A stretch of DNA of 64,000 nt, from contig NZ_JAKKDU010000003.1 in assembly GCF_021728535.1 (NCBI RefSeq), positions 62,001-126,000 on the forward strand, written 5' to 3'. The position numbers were made by a program, and so were the translations under genes. This DNA comes from Wocania arenilitoris. Its GTDB lineage: Bacteria > Bacteroidota > Bacteroidia > Flavobacteriales > Flavobacteriaceae. The notes under the pieces are model-generated. The model saw only the letters and a list, made by a program, of their open reading frames with translations, searched no databases and was not told the origin of the DNA. Positions 9,213 through 17,891 of the stretch are shown piece by piece (positions within the stretch are counted from its first letter, which is position 1; every line of letters starts with the position of its first letter).

Positions 9213-10076
9213 ATGGATACTAAAGAATTACTAAAGAAAGTACGAAAAATTGAGATTAAGACACGCCGATTGTCTGATCACATTTTTGGAGGCGAATATC
9301 ATTCGACTTTCAAAGGACGTGGTATGACTTTTTCTGAAGTACGTCAGTATCAATTTGGAGACGATGTAAGAAGCATCGATTGGAATGTAACCGCACGCTA
9401 TAACGAACCTTTTGTAAAAGTTTTTGAAGAAGAGCGAGAACTTACCATGATGCTTATGGTTGATGTTTCTGGCTCAGAATTATTTGGTACTCAAGAGCAA
9501 TTTAAAAATGAAGTGGTAACAGAAATAGCAGCAACCTTAGCGTTTTCTGCAACTCAAAATAACGATAAAATAGGGTTGATTTTATTTTCTGATAAAGTAG
9601 AACTTTATATTCCTCCAAAAAAAGGGCGGTCTCATGTATTGCGTATTATTCGTGAGTTAATTGAATTTCATCCAGAAAATAAGCAAACCAACATAGCTGA
9701 AGCATTAAAGTTTTTATCGAATGTGATGAAAAAGAAAGCCATTGTATTTGTAATGTCTGATTTTATAGCAGACGATTATCATCAAACCATGAAAATTGTT
9801 TCGGGAAAACATGATGTTACAGGCATAAGGGTTTACGATAAACGCGAAGAAGAAATACCAAACTTAGGCATGGTACAAATGCAAGATGAAGAAACAGGCG
9901 AGTTGATGTTGGTTAACACATCATCAAAAACAGTAAGACGTAATTACGGAAAATTCTATCGAGAAAAAGTAGGTTATTATAAAGAAGCATTCACAAAATC
10001 TGGAGCGGGAACCATTGATTGTTGTGTAAATGAAAGCTATGTAAAAAAGCTGTTAGGATATTTTAAAAGAAGATGA
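9213..10076 (+). CDS. DUF58 protein with a VWA-like domain
   Basis: The product has 287 residues. The DUF58 signature GDDVRSIDWNVTAR lies at residues 49-62, followed by a VWA-like fold with DVSGS at 84-88, a MIDAS-type (metal-ion-dependent adhesion site) motif, and a second acidic motif near FVMSDF. DUF58 proteins are regular partners of MoxR ATPases and are thought to be membrane-associated adaptors in the Bat system. No signal peptide or membrane segment is evident. The start ATG at 9213 gives a normal N-terminus. Confidence 0.9.
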   Translation: MDTKELLKKVRKIEIKTRRLSDHIFGGEYHSTFKGRGMTFSEVRQYQFGDDVRSIDWNVTARYNEPFVKVFEEERELTMMLMVDVSGSELFGTQEQFKNEVVTEIAATLAFSATQNNDKIGLILFSDKVELYIPPKKGRSHVLRIIRELIEFHPENKQTNIAEALKFLSNVMKKKAIVFVMSDFIADDYHQTMKIVSGKHDVTGIRVYDKREEEIPNLGMVQMQDEETGELMLVNTSSKTVRRNYGKFYREKVGYYKEAFTKSGAGTIDCCVNESYVKKLLGYFKRR

Positions 10077-10092
10077 TAATTATTAAAAGAGA

Positions 10093-10121
10093 TGTCAGGT
10101 TGAGCGTAGTCGAAACCTTTT
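10093..10121. repeat. REP-like repeat of the TCAGGTTGAGCG...CGAAACC type
   Basis: A short copy with TCAGGTTGAGCG and GTCGAAACCTTTT sits in the 48-bp gap between the DUF58 gene and the next ORF. The sequence resembles widespread flavobacterial intergenic repeats. Confidence 0.5.
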
Positions 10122-10124
10122 AAA

Positions 10125-11804
10125 ATGAAGAACATAAATTCAAATATAATAGCATCAAGAATCAAAAATCAAAAATCAAAAAGGTTTTTATTTTTAAAAA
10201 AAACTACTTTGTCTTTTGTCTTGGTTCTAACATCTTGGTTCTTAAACGCCCAAGTTACTTCAGCAATAGATTCAGCTGCAATAAAAATAGGCGAACAAAT
10301 CACCTATCACATTCAAGTTGAAACCGATACTACTAGCTTGGTGGTATTCCCAGAAGGGCAAACATTTACGCCTTTAGAAATGATCGATTCTTATAAAATA
10401 GACACTTTAAAAAATAATAACAAGTACAACCTTATTAAAAAATATGGTTTAACTCAATTTGATTCTGGAGTATATACTATCCCGAGACAAAAAGTTATTA
10501 TTGGAGAAAAAACATTTTTTACAGATTCGCTAAAAGTTGAAGTTAATAATATTGTTGTAGATACGACAAAACAAGGGCTTTACGATATTAAGCCGATTAT
10601 AGAGGTTGATAAAAAAGGGAGTAATTGGTGGAAATATTTACTGTTTACATTATTAATAATCGGTATTGCTGCATTTTTAATCTATTGGTTTGTTTGGAGA
10701 AAAAAACCACTTACAGAAGAAGAGGTAATAGCATTATTACCCCCTTACGATAGAGCAAAATTAGCTTTAAAAAAATTAGATGAAAGTCATTATTTAGAGC
10801 ACGAAAACTTAAAAGACTACTACTCGGAGCTCACATTTATTATCAGGAAGTATCTTGATGAAAAGGTATACGATCGCGCTTTAGAAAGCACAACCGATGA
10901 GTTAATTAGCAGACTAAAACTCCTCAAAGAAGGTAATCAAGTAGATATAAGTAAAGAAGATATTAAAAATTTAGAAAGTATTTTAAAACGTGCCGATCTA
11001 GTAAAATTTGCTAAAGGCGCACCAGACGTTGAGCTAGCCAAAATAGACAGAAATACGATTGATATTGAAATAGATCATGTAAAAGAAGCATTACCAGAAC
11101 CTACTGAAGAAGAAAAACTTTTAGATCAAAAATATAAAGAAGAACAAGAGCGTAAAAAGAAGCGCAAAAAAGTTATAATTACTGTAGCTATTGGCGTGCT
11201 TCTTTTATTAGGAACTTTTGTTGGCTTTGGTGTAAAGTATGGTTTTAGTTATGTTAAAGACACTATTATAGGTCATGAAAGTAAAGAACTTTTAGAAGGC
11301 AATTGGGTAACTAGCGCATATGGGTTTCCGCCAGTAACTATTTCTACGCCAAAAGTTTTAAAGCGAACAGAATTAGCAGTTCCAGACGAAGTGAAGGCTC
11401 AAGTAGATATGACATCTTTCATTTATGGTACCTTGTTAGATATTTTTAGTGTTACGGTTAATACCTCTGCATATAAAAATATGGGTGAAAATAAAATTGA
11501 TTTAGAGCAAGCTTCAGAAAGGAGTATAAAGTCAATGGAAGGCCTTGGAGCCAAAGACATAGTGGTATTGCGAGATAAGTTTGTTACACCTAATGGTGCC
11601 GAAGGCTTAAAAACTTCGGGCACAATGCAAATACCTGGTATAGCTTCAAAAGAGCTTAGAAGTGCAAAATATGTTTTACTACAGTTTGCTTCAGAAAATG
11701 TAATTCAACAAATTATAATTACAAGTCCTGAGGACGACACCTATTCAGAAAAAATAGTTGAGCGTATTTTAAATTCAGTCGAACTTAAAGCAGTAGAAGA
11801 ATAA
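10125..11804 (+). CDS. BatD-like membrane protein of the Bat operon
   Basis: The product has 559 residues. A probable signal sequence ends at NAQ near residue 43, followed by a BatD-like beta domain (IKIGEQITYHIQV) to about residue 150. A first transmembrane segment lies at about 169-191. A cytosolic helical region follows (PPYDRAKLALKKL, then FIIRKYLDE), with a highly charged linker. A second transmembrane segment is at about 348-372, and the C-terminal domain is unassigned. Its position between DUF58 and batA is typical of Bacteroidota Bat operons. The first ~20 codons are odd: they read through four ATCAARA heptamers at 10154-10181, so the true start is uncertain although no better ATG exists before the signal peptide. 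The stop overlaps the batA start by one base. Confidence 0.75.
   Translation: MKNINSNIIASRIKNQKSKRFLFLKKTTLSFVLVLTSWFLNAQVTSAIDSAAIKIGEQITYHIQVETDTTSLVVFPEGQTFTPLEMIDSYKIDTLKNNNKYNLIKKYGLTQFDSGVYTIPRQKVIIGEKTFFTDSLKVEVNNIVVDTTKQGLYDIKPIIEVDKKGSNWWKYLLFTLLIIGIAAFLIYWFVWRKKPLTEEEVIALLPPYDRAKLALKKLDESHYLEHENLKDYYSELTFIIRKYLDEKVYDRALESTTDELISRLKLLKEGNQVDISKEDIKNLESILKRADLVKFAKGAPDVELAKIDRNTIDIEIDHVKEALPEPTEEEKLLDQKYKEEQERKKKRKKVIITVAIGVLLLLGTFVGFGVKYGFSYVKDTIIGHESKELLEGNWVTSAYGFPPVTISTPKVLKRTELAVPDEVKAQVDMTSFIYGTLLDIFSVTVNTSAYKNMGENKIDLEQASERSIKSMEGLGAKDIVVLRDKFVTPNGAEGLKTSGTMQIPGIASKELRSAKYVLLQFASENVIQQIIITSPEDDTYSEKIVERILNSVELKAVEE
10154..10181 (+). repeat. tandem heptamer repeat, 4 x ATCAARA
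   Basis: ATCAAGA is followed by three perfect ATCAAAA copies. The array lies between the apparent ATG (10125) and the signal-peptide codons of the BatD-like gene. Seven is not a multiple of three, so gain or loss of one unit would shift the reading frame. Confidence 0.7.
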
Positions 11805-12808
11805 TGTTTGAAGGAATTCAATTTTTAAATAAAGAATTGTTTTGGTTATTGCTACTCTTACCACTAGCCATAATTTGGTATGTGCTAAAATATAAAAAGC
11901 AAACGGCAGAACTTAAAATATCAAGTTTAAAAGGTTTTAAAATTACTAACTCGTGGTTGCCAAAAGTAAAACACTTATTATTTGCTTTAAGATTACTTGC
12001 TTTGGGGCTATTAATAATAGCAATTGCAAGACCTCAAACGGTTGATGTCTCTACTAAAACAAAAACAACCAAAGGGATAGACATTGTAATGGCTATTGAT
12101 GTTTCGGCAAGTATGTTGGCTAGAGATTTAAAACCAAACCGATTAGAAGCTCTAAAAAAAGTGGCTGGAGAGTTTATTAAAGGTAGACCTAATGATAGAA
12201 TTGGTTTAGTTGAATATGCTGGAGAAAGCTTTACGAAAACACCAATTACTAGTGATAAATCTATAGTTTTAAGATCGTTAAAAGATATAAGATACAATAA
12301 CATTATTGAGGGAGGAACAGCAATTGGCATGGGTTTAGCAACCGCTGTAAATCGCTTAAAAGACAGCAAAGCAATTAGCAAAATAATTATTTTATTGACA
12401 GACGGTGTTAATAATTCCGGATTTATTGACCCCAAGATTGCTAGCGAATTAGCTTTAGAATACGATATAAAAACCTATACTATTGGTATAGGCACCAACG
12501 GAACAGCCTTAACACCAGTAAGCATACTATCCAACGGGAATTTTCAATATGCTCGTGCACAAGTAGAAATTGATGAAGAATTACTTAAAGAAATAGCTGA
12601 AGTTACTGGAGGAAAATATTTTAGAGCAACAGACAATAAAAAGTTAGAAGAGATTTATAATGAAATAAATAAACTCGAAAAAACGGAGATAGAAGAATTT
12701 AAGTTTTATAATTACGAAGAAAAATATCGCTCATTAGTTTTATTAGCAGGCATACTATTGCTATTAGAGTTATTATTGCGTTTTACATTTTTTAGAAGTT
12801 TTATTTAG
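11804..12808 (+). CDS. batA: BatA, VWA-domain membrane protein
   Basis: The product has 334 residues. The N-terminal segment LLLLLPLAIIWYVL (residues 14-27) and a second hydrophobic stretch at 58-74 flank a short loop. The VWA domain begins with MAIDVSASML and has the MIDAS motif DVSAS at 99-103, a TDGVNNSG segment near 200, and a C-terminal transmembrane helix near 310-330. Bat proteins are thought to form an envelope complex; in Bacteroides fragilis the locus was linked to aerotolerance. The start overlaps the previous stop (TAATG), implying translational coupling. Confidence 0.9.
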   Translation: MFEGIQFLNKELFWLLLLLPLAIIWYVLKYKKQTAELKISSLKGFKITNSWLPKVKHLLFALRLLALGLLIIAIARPQTVDVSTKTKTTKGIDIVMAIDVSASMLARDLKPNRLEALKKVAGEFIKGRPNDRIGLVEYAGESFTKTPITSDKSIVLRSLKDIRYNNIIEGGTAIGMGLATAVNRLKDSKAISKIIILLTDGVNNSGFIDPKIASELALEYDIKTYTIGIGTNGTALTPVSILSNGNFQYARAQVEIDEELLKEIAEVTGGKYFRATDNKKLEEIYNEINKLEKTEIEEFKFYNYEEKYRSLVLLAGILLLLELLLRFTFFRSFI

Positions 12809-12880
12809 AAAAATAAATGATTATTAGTGAATTCGTGGTAAAACGACTAAATAAATCCACGAAAAACAAATAAACAATAC

Positions 12881-13915
12881 ATGCAGTTAGAAGAAAAAAT
12901 ATGGTTTTGGGCACTGGGAATTATACCAGTAATAATGCTATTCTTTTTAGTGCTTCAAGTTTGGAAACAAAAAGCGCAAAAAAGGTTTGCCGACAAAAAG
13001 CTGCTAAAAAGGCTAAGCCCAAACCAATCTTTATTCAAATCCATTTTAAAAATAGTAGTACTAAGTTTAGCTTTTGCGTGTTTAGCAATCGCTTTAGTTA
13101 ATCCAAAAATTGGTACAAAACTTGAAACTGTAAAACGCGAAGGCGTCGATATTGTTTTCGCAATTGATGTTTCAAAAAGTATGCTGGCTGAGGATATTGC
13201 ACCTAACCGTCTAGAAAAATCGAAACAATTGGTTACGCAAATCATAAATAATTTAGCGAGCGATCGTGTAGGAATTATTGCGTATGCAGGAAAAGCGTTT
13301 CCGCAGCTACCAATAACTACAGATTACGCTTCGGCTAAAATGTTTTTAAGCAGTATGAATACCGATATGCTTTCATCTCAAGGAACAGCTATTAACGAAG
13401 CGATTAAATTGGCTAAAACATATTTTGATGATGAAGAGCAAACCAATCGTGTACTTATTATAATTTCTGATGGCGAAGATCACAGCGAAGAAGCTGCTGC
13501 AGTAGCTGAAGAAGCAAACGAAGAGGGTATTAGGATTTTTACTATTGGCGTGGGCGATGTAAAAGGAGGTCCAATTCCAGAAAAACGTAATGGCATAGTA
13601 TTAAATTACAAAAAAGATAGCCAAGGCGAAACGGTTATTACCCGCTTAAATGAAGAAACCTTAAAAGGTATTGCCGAAGAAGCTAATGGCGCATATATTA
13701 ATGGAAAAAACACTACTAACGTTGTTGAAAACATAAGAGAAATATTAAACAAAATGGATAAAACAGAGTTTGAAGCAAAGCAATTTGCCGAATTTAAAGA
13801 TCAGTTTCAATGGTTTTTAGGCTTTGGTATTTTCTTTTTACTATTAGATATTTTTCTTTTAGAACGAAAAACGGAGTGGTTAAAAAAGTTGAATTTATTT
13901 AATGAGAATTTATAA
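12881..13915 (+). CDS. batB: BatB, VWA-domain membrane protein
   Basis: The product has 344 residues with the same architecture as BatA: N-terminal transmembrane helices at about 7-26 and 55-72, a VWA domain with MIDAS motif DVSKS (96-100) and ISDGEDHSEEA near 195-205, then a C-terminal hydrophobic helix near 312-330. BatA and BatB are paralogues and probably interact. The start ATG follows a 72-bp gap after batA. No missing motif was noticed. Confidence 0.9.
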   Translation: MQLEEKIWFWALGIIPVIMLFFLVLQVWKQKAQKRFADKKLLKRLSPNQSLFKSILKIVVLSLAFACLAIALVNPKIGTKLETVKREGVDIVFAIDVSKSMLAEDIAPNRLEKSKQLVTQIINNLASDRVGIIAYAGKAFPQLPITTDYASAKMFLSSMNTDMLSSQGTAINEAIKLAKTYFDDEEQTNRVLIIISDGEDHSEEAAAVAEEANEEGIRIFTIGVGDVKGGPIPEKRNGIVLNYKKDSQGETVITRLNEETLKGIAEEANGAYINGKNTTNVVENIREILNKMDKTEFEAKQFAEFKDQFQWFLGFGIFFLLLDIFLLERKTEWLKKLNLFNENL

Positions 13916-13968
13916 ATTTTTTAACTAACATAAATTGAAAGGTTTTCTATATTAGAATTTAATAAAAG

Positions 13969-14811
13969 ATGAAAAACTTAGTAATATTCATATTAAGCTT
14001 ATTTACAGTCTGTTCTTTTTCACAAGAAAAGGAACAATTATTAGCTCAAAAAAACGCCAATAACTTTGTTTATGAGGGTAACGCTTTAGTAAATGAAGAT
14101 GATTTTGTTTCGGCTGAAATGGCATATAGAAAAGCCATATCAGAGCAGCCAACAAGTATAGCAGGTATTTATAATTTAGGAAACTCCTATTATAAAAAAG
14201 GAAACTACGAAGAAGCATTATACCGTCATCAACAAGCCATAAAAAATGCGGGTTCAAAAACTGAAAAGCATAAAACGTTTCATAATATTGGGAATGTTTT
14301 AATGCAAAATAAAAAGTGTAAAGAAGCTGTTGAAGCTTACAAAAATGCCTTAAGAAATAATCCGTCTGATGACGAAACACGCTACAACCTTGGATTAGCA
14401 AAAGAATGTGCAGAGCAACAAAAAGATCAAGAAGATCAGGATAAGAACGACGAAAACAAAGATAATAAGGACGATAAAAAAGACCAAGATAAGAAAGAGA
14501 ACGAAGATAAAAAGGAAAAAGAGGGAGACGATAAAGAAGAGAAGAAAGACGAAGGCGATAAAGATAAAAAAGAAGGGGACGATAAAAAAGATGACGAAGG
14601 AAAGCCTAAGGATGAAAAAGAAGATAAAGGAAAAGGAGAAGACGACAAGAAAAAAGAGCAACAAAAACCTAAACCACAACCAGGACAATTATCGCCACAA
14701 CAAATAAAAAGTTTGTTGGAGGCTATGAATAATCAAGAAAAAAAGGTTCAAGAAAAAATGAATGCCGAAAAGCAAAAAGGCATAAAAATAAAAACCGAAA
14801 AAGATTGGTAA
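13969..14811 (+). CDS. batC: BatC, TPR protein with long charged tail
   Basis: The product has 280 residues. A signal peptide (MKNLVIFILSLFTVCSFSQ) is followed by TPR repeats at about 30-145 with NLGNSYYKKGNYEEAL and YNLGLAKE. Residues ~148-232 are an extreme Lys/Asp/Glu low-complexity tract; the C-terminus recovers with PGQLSPQQIKSLLEAM. This combination is diagnostic of BatC. The charged tract makes long spurious open frames in other phases on both strands. Confidence 0.88.
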   Translation: MKNLVIFILSLFTVCSFSQEKEQLLAQKNANNFVYEGNALVNEDDFVSAEMAYRKAISEQPTSIAGIYNLGNSYYKKGNYEEALYRHQQAIKNAGSKTEKHKTFHNIGNVLMQNKKCKEAVEAYKNALRNNPSDDETRYNLGLAKECAEQQKDQEDQDKNDENKDNKDDKKDQDKKENEDKKEKEGDDKEEKKDEGDKDKKEGDDKKDDEGKPKDEKEDKGKGEDDKKKEQQKPKPQPGQLSPQQIKSLLEAMNNQEKKVQEKMNAEKQKGIKIKTEKDW

Positions 14812-14819
14812 AAAAGCTG

Positions 14820-14847
14820 GAAGTTAGAAGCCAGAAGGCCGAAGATT
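14820..14847 (+). repeat. tandem heptamer repeat, 4 x GAAGNNN
   Basis: GAAGTTA, GAAGCCA, GAAGGCC and GAAGATT follow each other between batC and batD. It has the same 7-bp period as the array at 10154 but a different unit. Confidence 0.6.
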
Positions 14848-14871
14848 AAAAAACTTTAATACTAATTATTT

Positions 14872-14902
14872 TGTCATTCCTGCGTAGGCAGGAATCCATT
14901 TT
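14872..14902. repeat. REP-like palindromic repeat (TCATTCCTGCG...CAGGAATCC)
   Basis: GTCATTCCTGCG and GGCAGGAATCCATTTT form an inverted repeat just before batD. Read in frame it adds a false extension starting with RRQES-type residues to the batD ORF. Confidence 0.75.
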
Positions 14903-14912
14903 GGAAAAAGAG

Positions 14913-16682
14913 ATGAAATTTAAGAAATACATATCGATTTTATTATTAATACTTGTAACAAGTTTTACTTTTGCACAGGTAAAATTTGAAACAAAGGTTA
15001 GTAAAAAGAAATTAGGCATTAATGAGCGGTTGCGTGTCGATTTTGTAATGAATCAGGATGGGGATAATTTTATTCCGCCAAGTTTTGAGGGGTTTACCGT
15101 TGTTGGCGGCCCAAACCAATCGGTAAGTAATTCATGGATTAACGGTGTTAGAACTTATAAAAAAACATACAGTTATTTTTTAGCGCCAAAAAAGCGGGGT
15201 AATTTTACAATTAATCAAGCTACCATTTCTATTGATGACGAAACCTATAAAACTTTACCTGTTAAAATTGCTGTTACAGCCGCGGTTGATAAACCAAAGG
15301 ACCCCAACGACCCTAATTATCTTGCCTCCGAAAATATTCATTTAGTTACTGAGGTATCAAAAACCAACCCGTATTTAAATGAAGCTATTACGGTAATTTA
15401 TAAGCTTTATGTCGCACCAAATACGGGTGTTAGTAATTGGCGCGAAATTGATAGCCCAAGATATAACGATTTTTGGAGTCAGAATATTGAAATAAAAGGC
15501 TTAAAAGAGGAACATGGAACTTATAAAGGAGAAGATTACAGATTTGTAGTACTTCGTAAAACAGTACTTTACCCTCAAAAAACAGGAAAGTTAAATATTG
15601 AGCCACTAAGCCTAGACCTTTCAGTACAAGTACCAACTAACAGACGCGATATTTTTGGTAGTCGTTTAATGACACGAGTAAACAAAACAATCTCCGCTGG
15701 AAATAAAACCATTACGGTTAAACCCTTGCCAGAAAACGGCAAACCAATTGATTTTACTGGAGCTGTGGGTGATTTTAATTTTAATGTTTCGGCCTCAAAA
15801 ACTGAGTTGGATGCTTCAGAATCACTTCAAATAAAAGTTGGTGTAAGCGGTAAAGGAAATTTAAAACTGTTTAAGTTGCCTAAAGTGTCTTTACCAAGTT
15901 CTTTAGAAGTTTATGAGCCAGAACATACTGAAAATGTAAAAACAAATTTAGCAGGCATGCAAGGTCGTATTTCTGATAGTTATACAGTTGTACCTCAATA
16001 TAAAGGAAAATACCCAATACCTAGTATTTCATTTTCCTATTTCGATTTAAAAACAGAAAGCTATAAAAGATTATCTTCTAATGAAATTGTAATTGATGTT
16101 TTAGATGGACCAACTAATGATGATAATTCAAATTCTGTTGCTATAAATTCAGGTAAACAACAAGTTGTTTTGAGCAACGACCAGTTTGCGTTTATAAAAA
16201 CAAAAACAAATTTTACGCCACTAATACAAACCTATTTCTTTAAAACACCGTTGTTTTGGAGCGCTTTATTGTTGCCTTTTTTAGCTATTCCGTTAGCCAT
16301 AGCTATCAGAAAGAAAAAGACATCTAGAGATGCAGATGTTTATGGTAATAAAATAAGAAAAGCCGATAAATTAGCTAGAAAATATTTAGGTAATGCTAAA
16401 AAAGCATTAGGAAAAAAAGAAGCTTTTTATATCGCCTTAGAGAAAGCATTGCACAATTATTTAAAAGCAAAATTACGTATTGAAGCAAGTGATTTAAGTA
16501 AAGATAGAATCGTTAATTTACTTAAAGACAAACAAGTTGAGGATAGTGTGATTTCAGACTTTGTAAGCATTATTAAAAATTGCGAATTGGCACGTTATAC
16601 GCCAATAACAAATGTAGAAATGCAGCAAGATTATGAAAAAGCTGCAAAAACCATTTCGTTAATTGATAAACAAGCACGTTAA
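14913..16682 (+). CDS. batD: BatD, oxygen-tolerance family membrane protein
   Basis: From the ATG at 14913 the product has 589 residues and a good signal peptide (MKFKKYISILLLILVTSFTF). A TTG 14 codons upstream keeps the frame open, but those codons come from a REP-like repeat, so 14913 is preferred. Three or so beta-sandwich domains follow; residues near 50-60 read FIPPSFEGFTVVGGPN, the BatD signature region. A transmembrane helix lies near 448-466 and a cytosolic helical domain ends the protein. BatD is the likely scaffold of the Bat complex. The stop is 2 bp before batE. Confidence 0.9.
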   Translation: MKFKKYISILLLILVTSFTFAQVKFETKVSKKKLGINERLRVDFVMNQDGDNFIPPSFEGFTVVGGPNQSVSNSWINGVRTYKKTYSYFLAPKKRGNFTINQATISIDDETYKTLPVKIAVTAAVDKPKDPNDPNYLASENIHLVTEVSKTNPYLNEAITVIYKLYVAPNTGVSNWREIDSPRYNDFWSQNIEIKGLKEEHGTYKGEDYRFVVLRKTVLYPQKTGKLNIEPLSLDLSVQVPTNRRDIFGSRLMTRVNKTISAGNKTITVKPLPENGKPIDFTGAVGDFNFNVSASKTELDASESLQIKVGVSGKGNLKLFKLPKVSLPSSLEVYEPEHTENVKTNLAGMQGRISDSYTVVPQYKGKYPIPSISFSYFDLKTESYKRLSSNEIVIDVLDGPTNDDNSNSVAINSGKQQVVLSNDQFAFIKTKTNFTPLIQTYFFKTPLFWSALLLPFLAIPLAIAIRKKKTSRDADVYGNKIRKADKLARKYLGNAKKALGKKEAFYIALEKALHNYLKAKLRIEASDLSKDRIVNLLKDKQVEDSVISDFVSIIKNCELARYTPITNVEMQQDYEKAAKTISLIDKQAR

Positions 16683-16684
16683 AA

Positions 16685-17443
16685 ATGAAAAACCTTATAT
16701 ACATTTTTACGTTTTTATTTAGTACAGTGATATTTTCTCAAAATAGCACCCTTTTTGAGGAAGCAAACACTTTATATAATCAAGGCAAATACGCCGAAGC
16801 TATAGATAAATACACAGCGATTTTAGATACTGAAAATCACTCTTCAGAATTATATTTTAACCTAGCTAATGCCCATTATAAACTAAATAATATTGCGCCA
16901 AGTATTTATTATTACGAAAAAGCATTACAATTATCACCTAATGATAGTGAAATAAAAAACAATATGGCATTTGCAAAAAACATGACTATTGATGCTATAG
17001 ATGTTATTCCAGAAACAGGGTTATCTAAACTCATAAAAAATATAACAAACATGATGAGTTTTGATGCCTGGGCAAAAACATCGGTTGCTTTTGTATTCTG
17101 TTTTGTGGTACTTTTTTTAATTTACTATTTTGCTTATTCAACCCTAAATAAACGGCTTACATTTATAGGTAGTTTAATAAGTTTATTTCTACTATGTGTT
17201 TCTTTATCTTTTGCTTTTCATAAATTTAATATTGATAAAAATGATAGACCAGCTATCATTTTTGCACAAGAAAGTAAAATTAAGAACGAACCAAACTCAA
17301 GAAGCGAGGAAGTCTTTAGATTACACGAAGGCACTAAAGTTCAGGTTTTAGATACCGTAAACAATTGGAAAAAAATAAAATTAGACGATGGCAAAACGGG
17401 TTGGGTCATTTCTGAAGACATAAAATTGTTGTACAATTTTTAA
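16685..17443 (+). CDS. batE: BatE, TPR and SH3-like protein
   Basis: The product has 252 residues: a signal peptide (to about residue 18), two to three TPR units (AIDKYTAIL, YYYEKALQLSPND), two transmembrane helices at about 130-150 and 158-176, and a C-terminal bacterial SH3-like domain (VQVLDTVNNWKKIKL, GKTGWV). This order is that of BatE. It is the last gene of the operon; a new promoter-like box follows at 17474. Confidence 0.88.
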   Translation: MKNLIYIFTFLFSTVIFSQNSTLFEEANTLYNQGKYAEAIDKYTAILDTENHSSELYFNLANAHYKLNNIAPSIYYYEKALQLSPNDSEIKNNMAFAKNMTIDAIDVIPETGLSKLIKNITNMMSFDAWAKTSVAFVFCFVVLFLIYYFAYSTLNKRLTFIGSLISLFLLCVSLSFAFHKFNIDKNDRPAIIFAQESKIKNEPNSRSEEVFRLHEGTKVQVLDTVNNWKKIKLDDGKTGWVISEDIKLLYNF

Positions 17444-17473
17444 TATATATTAAACAAAATAAATTTAAAGTGT

Positions 17474-17481
17474 TATATTTG
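17474..17481 (+). promoter_or_regulatory. -7 box ahead of the carbon cluster
   Basis: TATATTTG exactly matches TAnnTTTG and lies 26 bp upstream of the first ORF of the cluster. No good -33 TTTG is present, so a weak or activator-dependent promoter is likely. Confidence 0.45.
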
Positions 17482-17506
17482 TAACCATTCAAAATTTCAA
17501 AACTTA

Positions 17507-17809
17507 ATGTATAGAAAAGTTGTTTCTACATTTTTTTTAATAATTTTTACAGCTTTTGTATCAGGACCAACCATCATTCTTATGGTTGATGATACGATAG
17601 ATGTTTCTGCCTTTTATGCATCATCTGAAGAAGAAGAAAAAGGGAATGAAAAGGAAAAAGACAAAGAGCTTTTGTTTTTTGAGACACTAGATAGCGATTC
17701 TAACATATATTCTAACAGAGAAACTATTGGACTCGTTTATTTTTTTAAAAAATATTCTAAGCCTCATCTTAATCTTATCTTACCACCACCAGAGCATAGC
17801 ATTATTTAA
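17507..17809 (+). CDS. small secreted or membrane-anchored protein, unknown
   Basis: The product has 100 residues. A hydrophobic N-terminal segment (VVSTFFLIIFTAFVSG) resembles a signal peptide or anchor. The rest is acidic in the middle (EEEEKGNEKEKDKE) and ends in a basic and hydrophobic patch with LPPPEH. I recognise no domain. It lies 82 bp upstream of a SulP transporter gene on the same strand and is probably cotranscribed, which suggests an accessory role in the cluster. Its own promoter-like box and regular codon use make it a likely real gene. Confidence 0.6.
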   Translation: MYRKVVSTFFLIIFTAFVSGPTIILMVDDTIDVSAFYASSEEEEKGNEKEKDKELLFFETLDSDSNIYSNRETIGLVYFFKKYSKPHLNLILPPPEHSII

Positions 17810-17891
17810 AAACAGGTTTTATAGGCATCTAAGCCTTTTATTTAATTTTTAATTGTTCTAAAATTTAATTAGGACATAAATATTTATTGTT

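Noticed and set aside
14395-14707. long open frames in other phases and on the minus strand within batC
   Set aside because: They come from the Lys/Asp/Glu low-complexity codons of BatC; the translations are monotonous Lys/Arg/Ile or Phe/Ser strings with no domain.
14871-14912. TTG-started N-terminal extension of BatD
   Set aside because: The extension is translated from a REP-like repeat; the ATG at 14913 starts a clean signal peptide.
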